This document shows positions 63,876-64,000 of a DNA stretch of 64,000 nucleotides, one piece after another. The first letter of the stretch is position 1, and every line of letters starts with the position of its first letter. Made by a program: the position numbers and the translations under genes. The notes beneath the pieces were generated by a model, which saw only the letters and a program-made list of their open reading frames with translations, ran no database searches and was not told where the DNA came from. Source of the DNA: DATFQI01 sp963816955 (GTDB lineage: Bacteria; Actinomycetota; Thermoleophilia; Solirubrobacterales; Solirubrobacteraceae); contig CAWFME010000003.1 of the NCBI GenBank assembly GCA_963816955.1, forward strand, positions 310,001 through 374,000, read 5' to 3'.

Positions 63876-64000
63876 AGAATCTCATCGTCCCGGATTAACA
63901 GCGTGCCTCCGAACGCGATCTCGGTCAGGCCCGCGCTCTGGGCGTAGGTGTTCGGGAACACGAACGTCTGCCCGCTCGCGACGGCAGGGTGCCGCCGGCC
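63830..64000 (-). other. Unidentified sequence beyond the EamA break
   Basis: The minus strand is open from the window end to the break and would encode a peptide including FVFPNTYAQSAGLTEIAFGG and LLIRDDEILHES. It is not recognised. The segment 63838-63905 contains short A/T-richer stretches unlike the rest of the window. It may be the end of a mobile element, but no transposase motif is visible. Confidence 0.35.

Overview
The window comes from a very high-GC actinobacterium. GTG starts, ATGA/GTGA-coupled genes, an ANTAR regulator, DUF3159, a complete GlgE pathway and secreted proteins with Lys/Arg-rich Cys-bounded loops all fit the Thermoleophilia/Solirubrobacterales. That placement is inferred from gene content and composition only; there is no rRNA or other phylogenetic marker here. 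Coding density is very high and no gap between genes reaches 300 bases.

Layout. 1-10.2 kb: ANTAR regulator (cut by the window edge), a stand-alone sigma region-3-like protein, a secreted CocE-type hydrolase, an SRPBCC protein, an ABC-2 exporter, a YbdK-type ligase, a VOC/FAD pair, a two-component system and YqgE. 10.3-20.3 kb: a secreted penicillin-acylase-like protein, a secreted zinc metalloprotease, an aldo/keto reductase, a GDSL hydrolase, a PAS-GGDEF-EAL protein, DUF3159 and a methyltransferase. 20.3-47.5 kb: an alpha-glucan/trehalose superlocus (malQ, glgE, treS, maltokinase, then glgB, then treZ-glgX-treY-yihY and a GT4 glycosyltransferase). Interspersed are an M15 peptidase, a GNAT enzyme, a second ABC-2 exporter, an aquaporin, a second GGDEF-EAL protein, a fibronectin-III-like secreted protein, a NYN RNase and a nucleoside hydrolase. 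47.5-64 kb: a hexapeptide protein, a DUF1800/DUF1501/cupredoxin-like secreted cluster, a DsbA-like protein, a DExH helicase, a flavin-type oxidase-fold protein, a GAF-GGDEF protein with a degenerate active site, FAH hydrolase, ClpP, a membrane GGDEF-EAL protein, an atypical response regulator, an aculeacin-acylase-like enzyme and a broken EamA transporter.

How the genes work together. TreS, maltokinase, GlgE and GlgB can turn trehalose into maltose, maltose-1-phosphate and branched alpha-glucan. GlgX with TreY and TreZ can take the glucan back to trehalose. MalQ recycles short maltooligosaccharides, and the aquaporin fits an osmotic-stress setting. Four GGDEF proteins point to heavy c-di-GMP signalling.

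Most unusual are three imperfect palindromes of 161-163 bp (12566-12728, 36324-36484, 47397-47559). Each fills the space between a pair of convergent genes, and two clearly share terminal inverted repeats. They look like an undescribed MITE-like or giant-hairpin family. Many genes also have a TANNNT box about 7 nt before the start codon, the signature of leaderless transcription, and two divergent gene pairs have overlapping -10 boxes.
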